Shown in pieces: positions 1-8,989 of a stretch of 64,000 bases of DNA. Every line of letters starts with the position of its first letter. Within the stretch, counting starts at the first letter, position 1. Under the pieces are notes generated by a model. That model saw only the letters and a program-made list of their open reading frames with translations. It did not search any database and had not been told where the DNA came from. The translations under genes and the position numbers were made by a program. The DNA is from Halomonas sp. SSL-5 (GTDB lineage: Bacteria > Pseudomonadota > Gammaproteobacteria > Pseudomonadales > Halomonadaceae): positions 161,024-225,023 of the forward strand of contig NZ_JAUYWF010000008.1 in NCBI RefSeq assembly GCF_030708455.1, written 5' to 3'.

Positions 1-54
1 GCCGCTGATGGCCAGGTGGTCGTCCTGCTGGTCGATGTGGCCCGGTTCGGTCAT
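1..54 (-). CDS. 5' end of a gene running off the window (possible STAS/MlaE-type permease)
   Basis: Reading leftward from an ATG at 54, an open frame of 18 codons continues past the window edge (MTEPGHIDQQDDHLAISG). The ending HLAISG resembles the first strand of N-terminal STAS-like domains in MlaE-type ABC permeases, which often read on as SGDW, but 18 residues cannot settle this. I see no clear Shine-Dalgarno sequence before the ATG, so the start is uncertain. The gene is divergent from the phospholipase D gene that follows. Confidence 0.35.
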   Translation of the reverse strand, partial: MTEPGHIDQQDDHLAISG

Positions 55-255
55 GGTCGAGGGAGTCTCGGGTTGCGCATGTAGCGATGCTATCACTGCA
101 CACGCCTGTCGGTAAGTTTGCCGCGCCGCACCGCGCTCTGTCGTCTCCCGGGGCAGTCCCCGGGTGTCGTTGGGCCATATGCCAGTGGTGGTTGCCGACG
201 GGCGTGCTGGGGTGGATCATGCCGCAACGATCCACCGCCGGACAGGAGCGCTACC

Positions 256-1809
256 ATCACGACACCTCTCACCCTGTCCCGGGGTCTTGCGTGGCTGGCC
301 CTGCTGGCGCTGCTCGGTGGCTGCTCGCTGCCCTCCCTCGAGGGTCGGCTCGAATCGTCGGCGCTGGACGAGGAGCAGAGCCGCGCCACGCGGCTCGGCC
401 AGGCCCTGGCGCCGCGGGTCGATGAACATCCCGGCCTGAGCGGCATCCATCCGCTGGCCAGTCCCACCGATGCCTTCGCCGCGCGGATGGTGATGACCCA
501 TGCCGCAGAGCGCACCCTGGATCTGCAGTACTACATCTGGCGTCTCGATACCACCGGTGTGCTGTTGCTGGAGGCGCTGCATGAGGCCGCCGATCGCGGG
601 GTCAGGGTGCGCCTGCTGCTCGACGATAGTGGCACCGCGGGGATCGATGGCGAACTGGCGGCGCTGGCCAGTCACCCCAATATCCAGATCCGGCTGTTCA
701 ATCCCTTCGTGGTGCGCTCACCCAAGTGGCTCGGCTTCTTGACCGATTTCTCCCGGGCCAACCGGCGCATGCACAACAAGGCCTTCATCGCCGACAATCA
801 GGCCTCGATCATCGGCGGGCGCAATATCGCCGACGAGTACTTCGCCGCCTCCGGCGATGTGCACTTCTCGGACCTGGATGTGTTGGCCGTCGGCGATGTG
901 GTCGATGCGGTCTCCGCGGACTTCGATCGTTACTGGCGCAGTGCCTCGGCCTATCCGGTGGCGCGCCTCCTGTCGGGAACCGACCCCGCAGGACTCGAGC
1001 GGCTCGCCAGGGCGGCCGGCGAGGAGTCCCGTGATCCCGAGGCGGATCGTTATCTGGAGGCCGTGGCGGAGACCGAGCTTGTGCAGAAGCTGGTCGCCGG
1101 AGAGCTCGAGCTGGAGTGGAGCCCGGTTCACATGCTCAGTGATGATCCCGCCAAGGGGCTTGGGCAGGCGAGTGACGAGGGGCTGCTGTTCCATGAGCTG
1201 GAGCGCCTGTTCAGCGATGCCGAGGCCTCGGTGGCGCTGGTTTCCCCCTATTTCGTGCCCGCCGAGGCCGGCACGGCGGCGCTGCGACGCCAGGCGCGGG
1301 ACGCTGTCCAGGTCCGGGTGCTGACCAATGCCCTGGAGGCCACCGATGTCATCGCCGTACACGCCGGTTATGCCAAGCGGCGCAAGGCCCTGCTCGAGGC
1401 GGGAGTCAGGCTCTACGAGATGCACCGTGGCAGCAACCAGCAGGGTGACGGGTTGAGGGCCGGCCCCTTCGGCAGTTCCGGTACCAGCCTGCATGCCAAG
1501 ACCTTCGCCGTGGATGGCGAGCGGGTGTTCGTGGGGTCGTTCAACTTCGATCCTCGCTCGGCCCACCTGAACACCGAGCTGGGGTTCATCATCGAGAGCC
1601 CGGCACTGGCTCGGCAGATCGATGCCACCTTCGAGACCGGGATCCCCTCCAGCGCCTACGAGGTGCGCCTGGATCGCGAGGGGGATCTCTACTGGATCGA
1701 GCAGCGCGATGGGCGGGTGATTCGCCACGACACGGAACCCAACACCGGCAGGTTGAAACGGCTGGGCGTCTTCCTGATCTCGCTGCTGCCCATCGAGTGG
1801 TTGCTATAG
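256..1809 (+). CDS. Phospholipase D family lipoprotein, ClsC-like cardiolipin synthase
   Basis: Predicted phosphatidyl transferase of the PLD superfamily, probably making cardiolipin at the envelope. Two HxKxxxxD signatures are visible: HNKAFIAD near residue 173 and HAKTFAVD near residue 413, each followed by the usual Gly/Ser-Asn stretch (GGRN, GSFNFD). The N-terminus is a lipoprotein signal ending LALLGGC (Cys about 23). That signal fits a start at 256, where the codon is ATC preceded by AGGAG at 244-248 with 7-nt spacing. The only conventional in-frame alternative is TTG at 118, which has no ribosome site and would add 46 unrelated residues. At about 518 residues from 256 it is slightly longer than E. 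coli ClsC. The ClsC partner YmdB is not nearby. Family call firm; exact substrate inferred. Confidence 0.85.
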   Translation: MTTPLTLSRGLAWLALLALLGGCSLPSLEGRLESSALDEEQSRATRLGQALAPRVDEHPGLSGIHPLASPTDAFAARMVMTHAAERTLDLQYYIWRLDTTGVLLLEALHEAADRGVRVRLLLDDSGTAGIDGELAALASHPNIQIRLFNPFVVRSPKWLGFLTDFSRANRRMHNKAFIADNQASIIGGRNIADEYFAASGDVHFSDLDVLAVGDVVDAVSADFDRYWRSASAYPVARLLSGTDPAGLERLARAAGEESRDPEADRYLEAVAETELVQKLVAGELELEWSPVHMLSDDPAKGLGQASDEGLLFHELERLFSDAEASVALVSPYFVPAEAGTAALRRQARDAVQVRVLTNALEATDVIAVHAGYAKRRKALLEAGVRLYEMHRGSNQQGDGLRAGPFGSSGTSLHAKTFAVDGERVFVGSFNFDPRSAHLNTELGFIIESPALARQIDATFETGIPSSAYEVRLDREGDLYWIEQRDGRVIRHDTEPNTGRLKRLGVFLISLLPIEWLL

Positions 1810-2661
1810 GTCTCGGCGCTGGGGAGTGTGGCACGCCAGGAAGTCGGCAATGGCGGTGACCTGGTCGTCGCGATCCAGGAAGGGCGCATGGCCGCAGCCG
1901 GCCGCCTCCAGGCTGACCAGGCCGGGCTGGGTTGCCGCCATGCGTTGCACCGTGTTGGCGGCGAGCAGCGGCGAATGGGCGCCGCGAATCACCATCGCCG
2001 GACAGCCCAGGCTGGCCCAGTCGGCCCACAGGTCGCGGGGGGTGTCGTTGGCAAACTGCGCGGTGATGGCCGGGTCGTAGTGGAAGCTCCAGCGCCCATC
2101 CGGCAGGCGCCGTGCGCTCTCCAGCGCCAGGCGGCGCCAGGTGTCGTCATCGGCGATGCCGAAGCCGGCATAGTGATGGCGCAGCTCCGCCTCGAGATCA
2201 CGGAAACTCGGGAATTCATGGGGGCGTGAGAAGTACTCGCCCAGTTCGGCCAGGCCCGTCGGTTCGAGCGCGGGGCCGATATCGTTGAGCACCAGGCGCT
2301 CGATGCGCGAGGCGGTGGCCGGCTCGGCCGCCAGGCGAAGACCCAGCAGGCCGCCCATGGAGGTGCCCAGCCAGGCCACGCGTTCGAGGGCGAAGCGGTC
2401 GAGCAGGACGCGGGCGACCTCGGCATAGCGGGCGTAGGTGTAGTCGCGTTCGGGACGGGGCGACCAGGACGAGAGGCCGCGCCCCGGGGTATCCGGCGCC
2501 AGCACGCGCCACTCGGGGCCGAGGCGGCGGGCGAGGGCGGCGAAGTCACCGCCGTGGCGGGCCAGGCCATGCCAGGCCACCAGGGTACGGCGGGCGCCGG
2601 GGTGCCAGACCCTCACCGCCACGTCGAGATCGTCTACGCTGATCCACTCGAGCTGCTGCAT
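1804..2661 (-). CDS. Alpha/beta-fold hydrolase
   Basis: Protein of 285 residues with the alpha/beta hydrolase pattern: an early HG turn (AWHGLARHGGDF) as the oxyanion region, the nucleophile elbow GTSMGG (Ser), and a C-terminal catalytic His in AAGCGHAPFLD. Substrate not predictable; esterase, lactonase or haloperoxidase-like activity are all possible. The ATG at 2661 is preceded by GGAGG at good spacing. An upstream in-frame extension to 3147 exists but lies inside tolC antisense and is rejected. It converges with the PLD gene so tightly that its stop codon abuts that gene's stop, and it is divergent from tolC. Confidence 0.85.
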   Translation of the reverse strand: MQQLEWISVDDLDVAVRVWHPGARRTLVAWHGLARHGGDFAALARRLGPEWRVLAPDTPGRGLSSWSPRPERDYTYARYAEVARVLLDRFALERVAWLGTSMGGLLGLRLAAEPATASRIERLVLNDIGPALEPTGLAELGEYFSRPHEFPSFRDLEAELRHHYAGFGIADDDTWRRLALESARRLPDGRWSFHYDPAITAQFANDTPRDLWADWASLGCPAMVIRGAHSPLLAANTVQRMAATQPGLVSLEAAGCGHAPFLDRDDQVTAIADFLACHTPQRRDL

Positions 2662-2735
2662 GCTGCGCCTCCGCCGCCGGGGTGTCCACGATATGCCATA
2701 TTTAACCTCGATGATAAGGTGGAATCGATCCACGA

Positions 2736-2753
2736 ACATGCGACAATGTATGT
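2736..2753. promoter_or_regulatory. AcrR-type operator-like element before tolC
   Basis: ACATGCGAC then AATGTATGT, an imperfect inverted repeat whose right half (AATGTATGTA) matches half-sites of the better palindromes before acrA (4274-4301) and acrR (10341-10360). It lies about 33 bases before the tolC start. Inferred to bind the AcrR-type repressor encoded at 9672-10286. Confidence 0.45.
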
Positions 2754-2785
2754 ATATCAACTTCCCATCGATCGAGGATGAGCCG

Positions 2786-4222
2786 ATGACGTCACCCAGC
2801 CCGTCGCGTTGTGCCCGCCCTGCGCGAGTCCTGCGCCGTGCCCTGTTGCCGATGATGGTGGCTTCCGCCCTGGCGGCGCCCGCCCAGGCGGCGGACCTGC
2901 TGACCATCGCCCGGGACGCCCTGCAGAACAACGCCGAGCTGGCCTCGGCGCGCTCCCAGACCAGCGGCGTCGAGGCGGGGCGTGACGTGGAGCGGGCGGA
3001 CCTGTTGCCCCAGGTCAGCGCTTCCGGCAACCTCACCCATAACCGCCAGTACGAGTCGCAATCCACTCCGGGACAGTTCCAGGGGGATGACAACGTCAAC
3101 CGCTTCGGCATCACCCTCGAGGCCACCCAGGCGCTGTTCAACGCCATCGATAGCCGCCAGGTGGAGCGCAGCGAGCGCGAGATCGACCAGCAGCTCTACC
3201 GCCTGGCCGCCACCGAGCAGGGCGTGCTGATCAATGTCTCTACCGCCTACTTCGAGATCCTGCGCGCCCATGAGGTGCTGGAGGCACGCCGCGCCCAGGA
3301 GCGCGCCATCAACCGCCAGCTCGAGCAGGCCCGTGAGCAGTTCGAGGTGGGCCTGATCGCCATCACCGAGGTGGAGGAGGCCAAGGCGGCCTTCGATCAG
3401 GCCAGGGCGATCCGCATCGCCGCCGAGAGCGACCTGCAGGTGCGCTTCGAGGCCCTCGAGCGGCTCACCGGCCAGCGCTACGAGAGCATCGACGCCCTGG
3501 GCGAGGCGCTCGCCATCGCGCCCCCGACGCCGACCGACCGCGGTGCCTGGGTCGAGTTGGCCATGCAGAACAATCCCCAGGTGCTGGCCAGCCAGGCCGG
3601 CATCGAGGTATCGCGCAGCGCGGTGGAGATCGCTCGCGCCGGGCGCCTGCCCCGGGTCGACGCCTTCGCCAACTACAACTATTCGGACAGCGATGCCGAC
3701 GGCATCGACGGTCACGACTCGGGTAGCCAGGTCGGCGTGGGCGTCAGCGTGCCCCTCTATACCGGTGGCCGCACCAGCGCCTCGGTGCGCCAGAACACCT
3801 ACCTGCTGGAGTCCTCACAGTACGACTTCGAGGATCAGCGGCGCAGCACCATCCAGGACGTACGCTCCAGCTATACCCGGGTGACCAACGACGTCTCCAC
3901 GGTGGAGGCGCGGGCCCAGGCGGTGGTCTCCAACCAGAGTGCCCTGGATGCCACCCGCGCCGGCTACGAGGTGGGCACCCGCAACATCGTCGATGTGCTC
4001 AACGCCGAGCAGAACCTCTACAACGCCGTCGCCGAGCTGGCCAGCGCCCGCTACGACTACGTGATCAACCTGCTGACCCTGCGCCAGCAGGCCGGCACCC
4101 TCGACGAGCAGGCCCTGGCCGAGGTCAACGCCTGGCTCGACGGCGGCAGCGTCGATTTCCAGCTGCCGGACGAGAGTAGCGGCGACCCGGTGATGGATAT
4201 CGGCGAACGACCCACCCCCTAG
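2786..4222 (+). CDS. tolC: TolC-family outer membrane efflux channel
   Basis: Outer-membrane and periplasmic channel for a tripartite pump, 478 residues, typical for the family. The N-terminus is a Sec signal (Arg-rich, then LLPMMVASALAAPAQA, cleavage about residue 35). Two OEP repeats follow, with characteristic phrases LTIARDALQNNAELASARSQ in the first half and NNPQVLASQAGIEVSRSAVEIARAGRLP in the second, plus VPLYTGGRTSASVRQ. The ATG at 2786 follows GAGG by 8 nt; in-frame codons back to 2660 lack a ribosome site. It is transcribed toward acrAB, 119 nt away, with a separate operator between. It most likely serves the adjacent AcrAB pump. Confidence 0.92.
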   Translation: MTSPSPSRCARPARVLRRALLPMMVASALAAPAQAADLLTIARDALQNNAELASARSQTSGVEAGRDVERADLLPQVSASGNLTHNRQYESQSTPGQFQGDDNVNRFGITLEATQALFNAIDSRQVERSEREIDQQLYRLAATEQGVLINVSTAYFEILRAHEVLEARRAQERAINRQLEQAREQFEVGLIAITEVEEAKAAFDQARAIRIAAESDLQVRFEALERLTGQRYESIDALGEALAIAPPTPTDRGAWVELAMQNNPQVLASQAGIEVSRSAVEIARAGRLPRVDAFANYNYSDSDADGIDGHDSGSQVGVGVSVPLYTGGRTSASVRQNTYLLESSQYDFEDQRRSTIQDVRSSYTRVTNDVSTVEARAQAVVSNQSALDATRAGYEVGTRNIVDVLNAEQNLYNAVAELASARYDYVINLLTLRQQAGTLDEQALAEVNAWLDGGSVDFQLPDESSGDPVMDIGERPTP

Positions 4223-4273
4223 CGGCAGGTATCGCGGACATTGGCCGCCTGGGCTTTGCTTAGGCGGCTAATG

Positions 4274-4301
4274 TTTACATCCATACAAGAATGAATGTAA
4301 A
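4274..4301. promoter_or_regulatory. AcrR-type palindromic operator before acrA
   Basis: Inverted repeat TTTACATCCAT, 6-nt spacer, ATGAATGTAAA, with 10 of 11 positions pairing. It closely resembles the known E. coli AcrR operator (TACATACATT with ATGTATGTA halves). It lies 40 bases before the acrA ATG, where a repressor would block the promoter. Binding by the TetR protein at 9672-10286 is inferred. Confidence 0.65.
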
Positions 4302-4341
4302 ATTCGTTCCACCTTGACGTCATAACGGGAACCCCACGCAC

Positions 4342-5631
4342 ATGAAGACTGCACTCCGATTCGGCCGGGCGGGCCTTCTCGTCCTGGCCGCCGGTCTTTT
4401 GCTGGCCGCCTGTGGCCAGGACGAGGCACCTCAGCAGGCCCAGCAGGCCCAGCAGGGCAGCCAGGATCGACCGCCCCACCCCGTGGAAGTGGTGGAAATG
4501 ACGCCCCAGGATATCGATCTGGACAAGTCCTATTCATCGCTGCTGCGCAGTGATGAGGAGGTGACCCTGGTGGCGCGGGTCACGGGTACCCTTGAACAAC
4601 GCCACTTCGAGCCCGGCGAAATGGTGGAGGAGGGGCAGGTGCTCTACTCCATCGAGCCGGATGTCTACCAGGCGGCGGTCAATCAGCGTGAGGCCGACCT
4701 GCAGAGCGCCCGCGCCGAGCTGACCCGTGCCCAGCGCGATGCCACCCGCTTCGAGCGCCTGCTGAGCCAGAACTCCGTGAGCCGGCAGCAGTATGACCAG
4801 GCCCGTTCGGAGCTGGGCGTGGCCCGCGCGGCGGTGGCCCAGGCCGAGGCGGCGCTGGCCAGCGCACGCATCGATTTGAACTACGCCGAGGTCACCGCAC
4901 CGGTCGCGGGCATGATCAGCCTCTCCCGGGTCAACGTCGGCAACCTGGTCAGCGGTGGCACGGAGCTTGCCACCATCACGCCGCTGGACCCGCTGGAGGT
5001 GCGTTTCCAGCTGCCCCAGCGTGATGCCTTCGAGCTGCGTCGCCAGCTGCGTGACGCCGGCAGCGTCGAACAGATCCAGGCCGTGCTTCGGCTGCCGGGC
5101 CTCGATAGCGGAGAAGAGGGGCGCCTCGAGGGCCACCTGGACTTCCTGGGGTCGCGTGTAGAGGAAGGCACCAGCACGGTTCAGGCCAGTGCCACCTTCG
5201 CCAATCCCGATGGCCGTGTGCTCCCCGGTCAGTTCGTGCGCGTCGGACTCGAGGGGCTGAAGCGCTTCGAGGTGCTGGCGGTGCCGGAGATCGCCATCGG
5301 CCAGGGCCTGATGGGCCCCCAGGTGTTCGTGCTCGACGAGGACAACGTGGCCCGTGCTCGGCCTGTCGACCTCGGCGAGGTCGCCGGCCCCTGGCAGATC
5401 CTGCGCGGCGGCGTGGAGCCCGGCGAGCGGGTGGTGGTCGGCGACCTGGCCGGCATCGAGCCGGGCCTCACCATCGAGCCGCAGCCCTTCGATGGCGAGG
5501 CCGGCGAGATCGTCGAGGAGGTCGAGGAGCAGGAGCAGCAGGAACGGCAGGCCGAGCAGGCGGAGATGGAAGCGGCGACCGAGGCCGAGTCCGGGGCTCC
5601 CGCTGAGGGCGCCGAGGACGACGCCTCATGA
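4342..5631 (+). CDS. acrA: RND efflux periplasmic adaptor (AcrA/MexA-type lipoprotein)
   Basis: Membrane fusion protein linking the AcrB-type pump to TolC. The lipoprotein signal ends LLLAAC (Cys 24). A lipoyl/barrel-sandwich half (VARVTGTLEQRHFEPGEMVEEGQVLYSIEP) is followed by an alpha-helical hairpin rich in RAELTRAQRDATRFERLLSQNSVS, the second lipoyl half (YAEVTAPVAGMISLSRVNVGNLV), then the beta-barrel and membrane-proximal domains. The length, 429, is greater than usual because of a roughly 45-residue Glu/Gln/Ala-rich tail after QPFDGEAGEIV, not part of the family fold. Its TGA overlaps the acrB ATG (ATGA), so the two are translationally coupled. Confidence 0.95.
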   Translation: MKTALRFGRAGLLVLAAGLLLAACGQDEAPQQAQQAQQGSQDRPPHPVEVVEMTPQDIDLDKSYSSLLRSDEEVTLVARVTGTLEQRHFEPGEMVEEGQVLYSIEPDVYQAAVNQREADLQSARAELTRAQRDATRFERLLSQNSVSRQQYDQARSELGVARAAVAQAEAALASARIDLNYAEVTAPVAGMISLSRVNVGNLVSGGTELATITPLDPLEVRFQLPQRDAFELRRQLRDAGSVEQIQAVLRLPGLDSGEEGRLEGHLDFLGSRVEEGTSTVQASATFANPDGRVLPGQFVRVGLEGLKRFEVLAVPEIAIGQGLMGPQVFVLDEDNVARARPVDLGEVAGPWQILRGGVEPGERVVVGDLAGIEPGLTIEPQPFDGEAGEIVEEVEEQEQQERQAEQAEMEAATEAESGAPAEGAEDDAS

Positions 5632-8600
5632 ATTTCTCCAACTTCTTCATCAAGCGGCCGATCTTCGCCACGGTGCTGGCGATCATCCTGACGCTGGTCG
5701 GGGTGGTCAGCATGCGCGTGCTGCCCATCGAGCAGTACCCCAGCGTGGTGCCGCCCACCGTGTCGGTGAGCGCCCAGTTCCCCGGGGCCGACGCCGAGAC
5801 GGTGGCCCAGACGGTGGCCGCCCCCCTGGCGGAGGCCATCAACGGCGTCGAGGACATGCTCTACATGACCTCGAACAGCGCCGACAACGGTATGATGAGC
5901 CTCAACGTGGCCTTCGATATCGGCACCGATGGCGATATCAACACCATCAACGTCAACAACCGGGTGCAGGGGGCGCTGTCGCAGCTGCCCGAGCAGGTGC
6001 AGGCCCAGGGCGTGACCGTGGAGTTGCGCTCCAGCTCGATCCTGATGCTGGTGGCGCTGATCTCGCCGGAAGGCGACTACGACAACGTCTTCATGCAGAA
6101 CTACGCCACCCTCAATATCCTCGACGAACTGCGCCAGGTACCCGGCGTGGGCGAGGCCGAGGTGCTGGGGGGTGGCGAGTTCGCCATGCGCATCTGGATG
6201 GACCCGGACAAGCTGGCCCAGTACGACCTGACGCCCACCGAGGTGGCTGCGGCGATCCGTGCCCAGAATACCGAGGTGCCGGCGGGTAGCCTGGCCAGCA
6301 CGCCCCAGAGCGAGCCGCGGGCCTTCACCTACACCATCACCGCCGGCGGTCGCCTCAACAGCGTCGACGACTTCCGCGAGATCTTCCTGCGCACCAATCC
6401 CGACGGCTCATCGCTGCGCCTGGATGACGTGGCGAGAATCGAGCTGGGGGCCTCCTTCTATGGTGTCGGTGCCAAGCTCAACGGCGCCACCATGACGCCG
6501 ATCATCATCAACCAGCAGCCCGGTGCCAACGCCCTGGAGACGGCCCAGACGGTCCACGACACCATGGCCGACCTGGAGGGGCGCTTCCCGCCGGGGCTCG
6601 AGTATGTGGTGCCCTATGACACCACCTTGTTCATCGGCGCCTCCGTGGACACCGTGACCAAGGTGTTCATCGAGGCCTTCCTGATCGTCGCCGTGATCCT
6701 GTTCATCTTCCTGCAGAACTGGCGCTTCACGGTGATCGCCATGTCGGTGGTGCCGGTCTCGGTGCTGGCCACCTTCGCCGGCTTCTACATGTTCGGCTTC
6801 TCGATCAACCTGCTGACGCTGTTCGCCCTGGTGCTCTCCATCGGCATCGTGGTGGACGATGCGATATTGGTGGTAGAGAACGTCGAACGGGTGCTCAGTG
6901 AGGACGATGAGATCTCCGTTACCCAGGCCACCATCCGCGCCATGAAGGAGGTGGGCGGCCCGGTCATCGCCACCTCGCTGATCCTGACCGCGGTGTTCGT
7001 ACCGGTGGCCTTCCTGGGCGGCTTCACCGGCCAGATCTATCAGCAGTTCGCGCTGACGGTGGCGATCTCGGTGGCCTTCTCGGCATTGATGGCCTTGACC
7101 TTCACCCCGGCGCTGTCGGCGGTGTTCATCAAGCACAAGCCGCAGATGGGCGAGTCGAAGCTGAAGCGCGCGATCAACACGCCGCTGCGCCTCTTCGACA
7201 GCCTGTTCGCCGGCATCACCGCCGGCTACATGTGGGTGGTCAAGGTGCTGGTGCGCTTCTGGGGGCTGGCGCTGCTGCTCACCGCCCTGGTGATGGGCGG
7301 TTCCTGGTGGCTGTATCAAGCGACGCCGTCGTCCCTGGTGCCGGAGACCGACCAGGGCGTGGTGCTGGCCAGCATACAGTTGCCCGATTCCGCCTCTCTG
7401 GACCGCACCGAGTCCTATATGGCCGAGCTGAGCTCCCGGATCGAGGAGATCGAGGGGGTCGAGTACAGCTCCGCCGTGGCGGGCTACGACATCCTCTCCA
7501 GCGCGGTGAATACCGCCCGGGGCGTGATGTTCATCAACATGGTGCCCTGGGAGGAGCGTGAGCTGACCGCCGATGAGCTGGTGGGCCGCATCATGCAGCT
7601 TGGCGCCGAGATTCCCGGCGGCTCGGCCATGGCCTTCAACGTGCCGCCGATCATGGGGCTCTCCACCACCGGCGGCTTCACCGGCTATCTGCAGTCCTTC
7701 GAGGGGGCGAGCTCCGAAGAGCTCTTCCAGGCCTCGGTGCAGGTGATGCAGGCGGCGGGCGAGCACCCGGCGCTGCAGCGAGTGTTCACCACCTTCAATG
7801 TCAACGTGCCGGGCTACCGCGCCGAGATCGACCAGCAGAAGGCGCTCAGCTACGGGGTGGCGCTGCAGGACCTCAACGCCACCCTGGCGAACACCTTCGG
7901 CAACGGCTTCGTCAACTACTTCAGCTACCAGAACCGCAACTTCCAGGTCTACCTGCAGAACGAGGACGAGTTCCGCAAGACGCCGGATGACATGAGCAAG
8001 GTCTATGTGCGTGGCGGCAACGGCGAGCGCATCCCGCTCTCCGAGTTCGTGACCCTGGAGCGCCAGGCCAAGCCGGCGGTGGTGTCGCGCTTCGGTGTCT
8101 ACCTGGGGGCTCAGTTCCAGGGTGGTCCGGCCGAAGGCTACAGCTCCGGCGAGGCGATCGCCGCCATGGAAGAGATCGTCGAGGAGGAGCTCGGCAGCAA
8201 CTGGGGCATGGGCTGGACCGGCACCGCCTACCAGGAGAGCGAGGCGGGCAGCGCCGCCGCCCTGGCCATCGTCTTCGGCTTGCTGATGGTGTTCCTGATC
8301 CTGGCCGCCCAGTACGAGAGCTGGTCGCTGCCGCTGGCGGTGTTGACCGCCACGCCCTTCGCCTTCCTGGGCGGCATCGGCGGCATCGTGCTGCGCGGGC
8401 TCGACACCAGCGTCTACGTGGAGATCGGCATGCTGGTGGTGGTGGGCCTGGCGGCCAAGAACGCCATCCTGATCGTCGAGTTCGCCGAGCTGCAGCGCAA
8501 GGAGCTGGGCAAGACGATCCGCGAGGCCGCCATCAGCGCGGCGGAGCTGCGCTTCCGGCCCATCGTGATGACCTCGCTGGCCTTCATCTTCGGCACCCTG

Positions 8601-8807
8601 CCGCTGGCACTGGCCAGCGGCGCCAGCGACGTCAGCAGCCACCATATCGGCACCACGGTGGCGGTGGGCATGGCCTCGGTGGCCGTGCTGGGCAGCTTCT
8701 TCATCCCCAGCTTCTACGCCATGATCGCCTCGGTCTCCGACTGGCTGGGACGCAAGCTGCGCGGCAAGGAGGCGCATCGCCAGACTCCGGCATCCGAACA
8801 GGGCTAG
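5628..8807 (+). CDS. acrB: RND efflux pump, HAE1/AcrB type
   Basis: Inner-membrane proton-driven drug/hydrophobe exporter of 1059 residues. It starts with the signature NFFIKRPIFATVLAIILTLVG and shows the paired aspartates of TM4 in GIVVDDAILVVENVER (D410, D411, equivalent to E. coli D407/D408). The periplasmic porter halves repeat the family pattern, and the late TM region has GLAAKNAILIVEFA with the conserved TM10 Lys. It overlaps acrA by 4 nt and ends before a strong terminator. The ligand range is not readable, but the HAE1 class points to multidrug or bile/hydrophobe export rather than metals. Confidence 0.95.
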   Translation: MNFSNFFIKRPIFATVLAIILTLVGVVSMRVLPIEQYPSVVPPTVSVSAQFPGADAETVAQTVAAPLAEAINGVEDMLYMTSNSADNGMMSLNVAFDIGTDGDINTINVNNRVQGALSQLPEQVQAQGVTVELRSSSILMLVALISPEGDYDNVFMQNYATLNILDELRQVPGVGEAEVLGGGEFAMRIWMDPDKLAQYDLTPTEVAAAIRAQNTEVPAGSLASTPQSEPRAFTYTITAGGRLNSVDDFREIFLRTNPDGSSLRLDDVARIELGASFYGVGAKLNGATMTPIIINQQPGANALETAQTVHDTMADLEGRFPPGLEYVVPYDTTLFIGASVDTVTKVFIEAFLIVAVILFIFLQNWRFTVIAMSVVPVSVLATFAGFYMFGFSINLLTLFALVLSIGIVVDDAILVVENVERVLSEDDEISVTQATIRAMKEVGGPVIATSLILTAVFVPVAFLGGFTGQIYQQFALTVAISVAFSALMALTFTPALSAVFIKHKPQMGESKLKRAINTPLRLFDSLFAGITAGYMWVVKVLVRFWGLALLLTALVMGGSWWLYQATPSSLVPETDQGVVLASIQLPDSASLDRTESYMAELSSRIEEIEGVEYSSAVAGYDILSSAVNTARGVMFINMVPWEERELTADELVGRIMQLGAEIPGGSAMAFNVPPIMGLSTTGGFTGYLQSFEGASSEELFQASVQVMQAAGEHPALQRVFTTFNVNVPGYRAEIDQQKALSYGVALQDLNATLANTFGNGFVNYFSYQNRNFQVYLQNEDEFRKTPDDMSKVYVRGGNGERIPLSEFVTLERQAKPAVVSRFGVYLGAQFQGGPAEGYSSGEAIAAMEEIVEEELGSNWGMGWTGTAYQESEAGSAAALAIVFGLLMVFLILAAQYESWSLPLAVLTATPFAFLGGIGGIVLRGLDTSVYVEIGMLVVVGLAAKNAILIVEFAELQRKELGKTIREAAISAAELRFRPIVMTSLAFIFGTLPLALASGASDVSSHHIGTTVAVGMASVAVLGSFFIPSFYAMIASVSDWLGRKLRGKEAHRQTPASEQG

Positions 8808-8830
8808 CCTTTTCGGGGTCGGGTCACCAC

Positions 8831-8864
8831 GACAAGGGGCGCCTCCTGTGAGGCGCCCCTTGTC
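8831..8864 (+). terminator. Hairpin terminator after acrB
   Basis: Perfect 15-bp inverted repeat GACAAGGGGCGCCTC / GAGGCGCCCCTTGTC around a CTGT loop, 23 bases after the acrB stop. The trailing U-tract is weak. Confidence 0.75.
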
Positions 8865-8989
8865 ATTCCGGGAATTCCCTCGCTGTCATGACTCCGGTCA
8901 TGGGGCGCTTGCCCCCCGATCGGCGCGATCGTCTATAGTGAACGGCAGGGATTGATTTGTCGGCTAAGCATTACCACGAGGAGGTAGCC

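Noticed and set aside
6408..8777. 789-codon antisense open frame opposite acrB
   Set aside because: Same GC-rich antisense artefact; composition dominated by His, Gln, Gly, Arg, no recognisable family.
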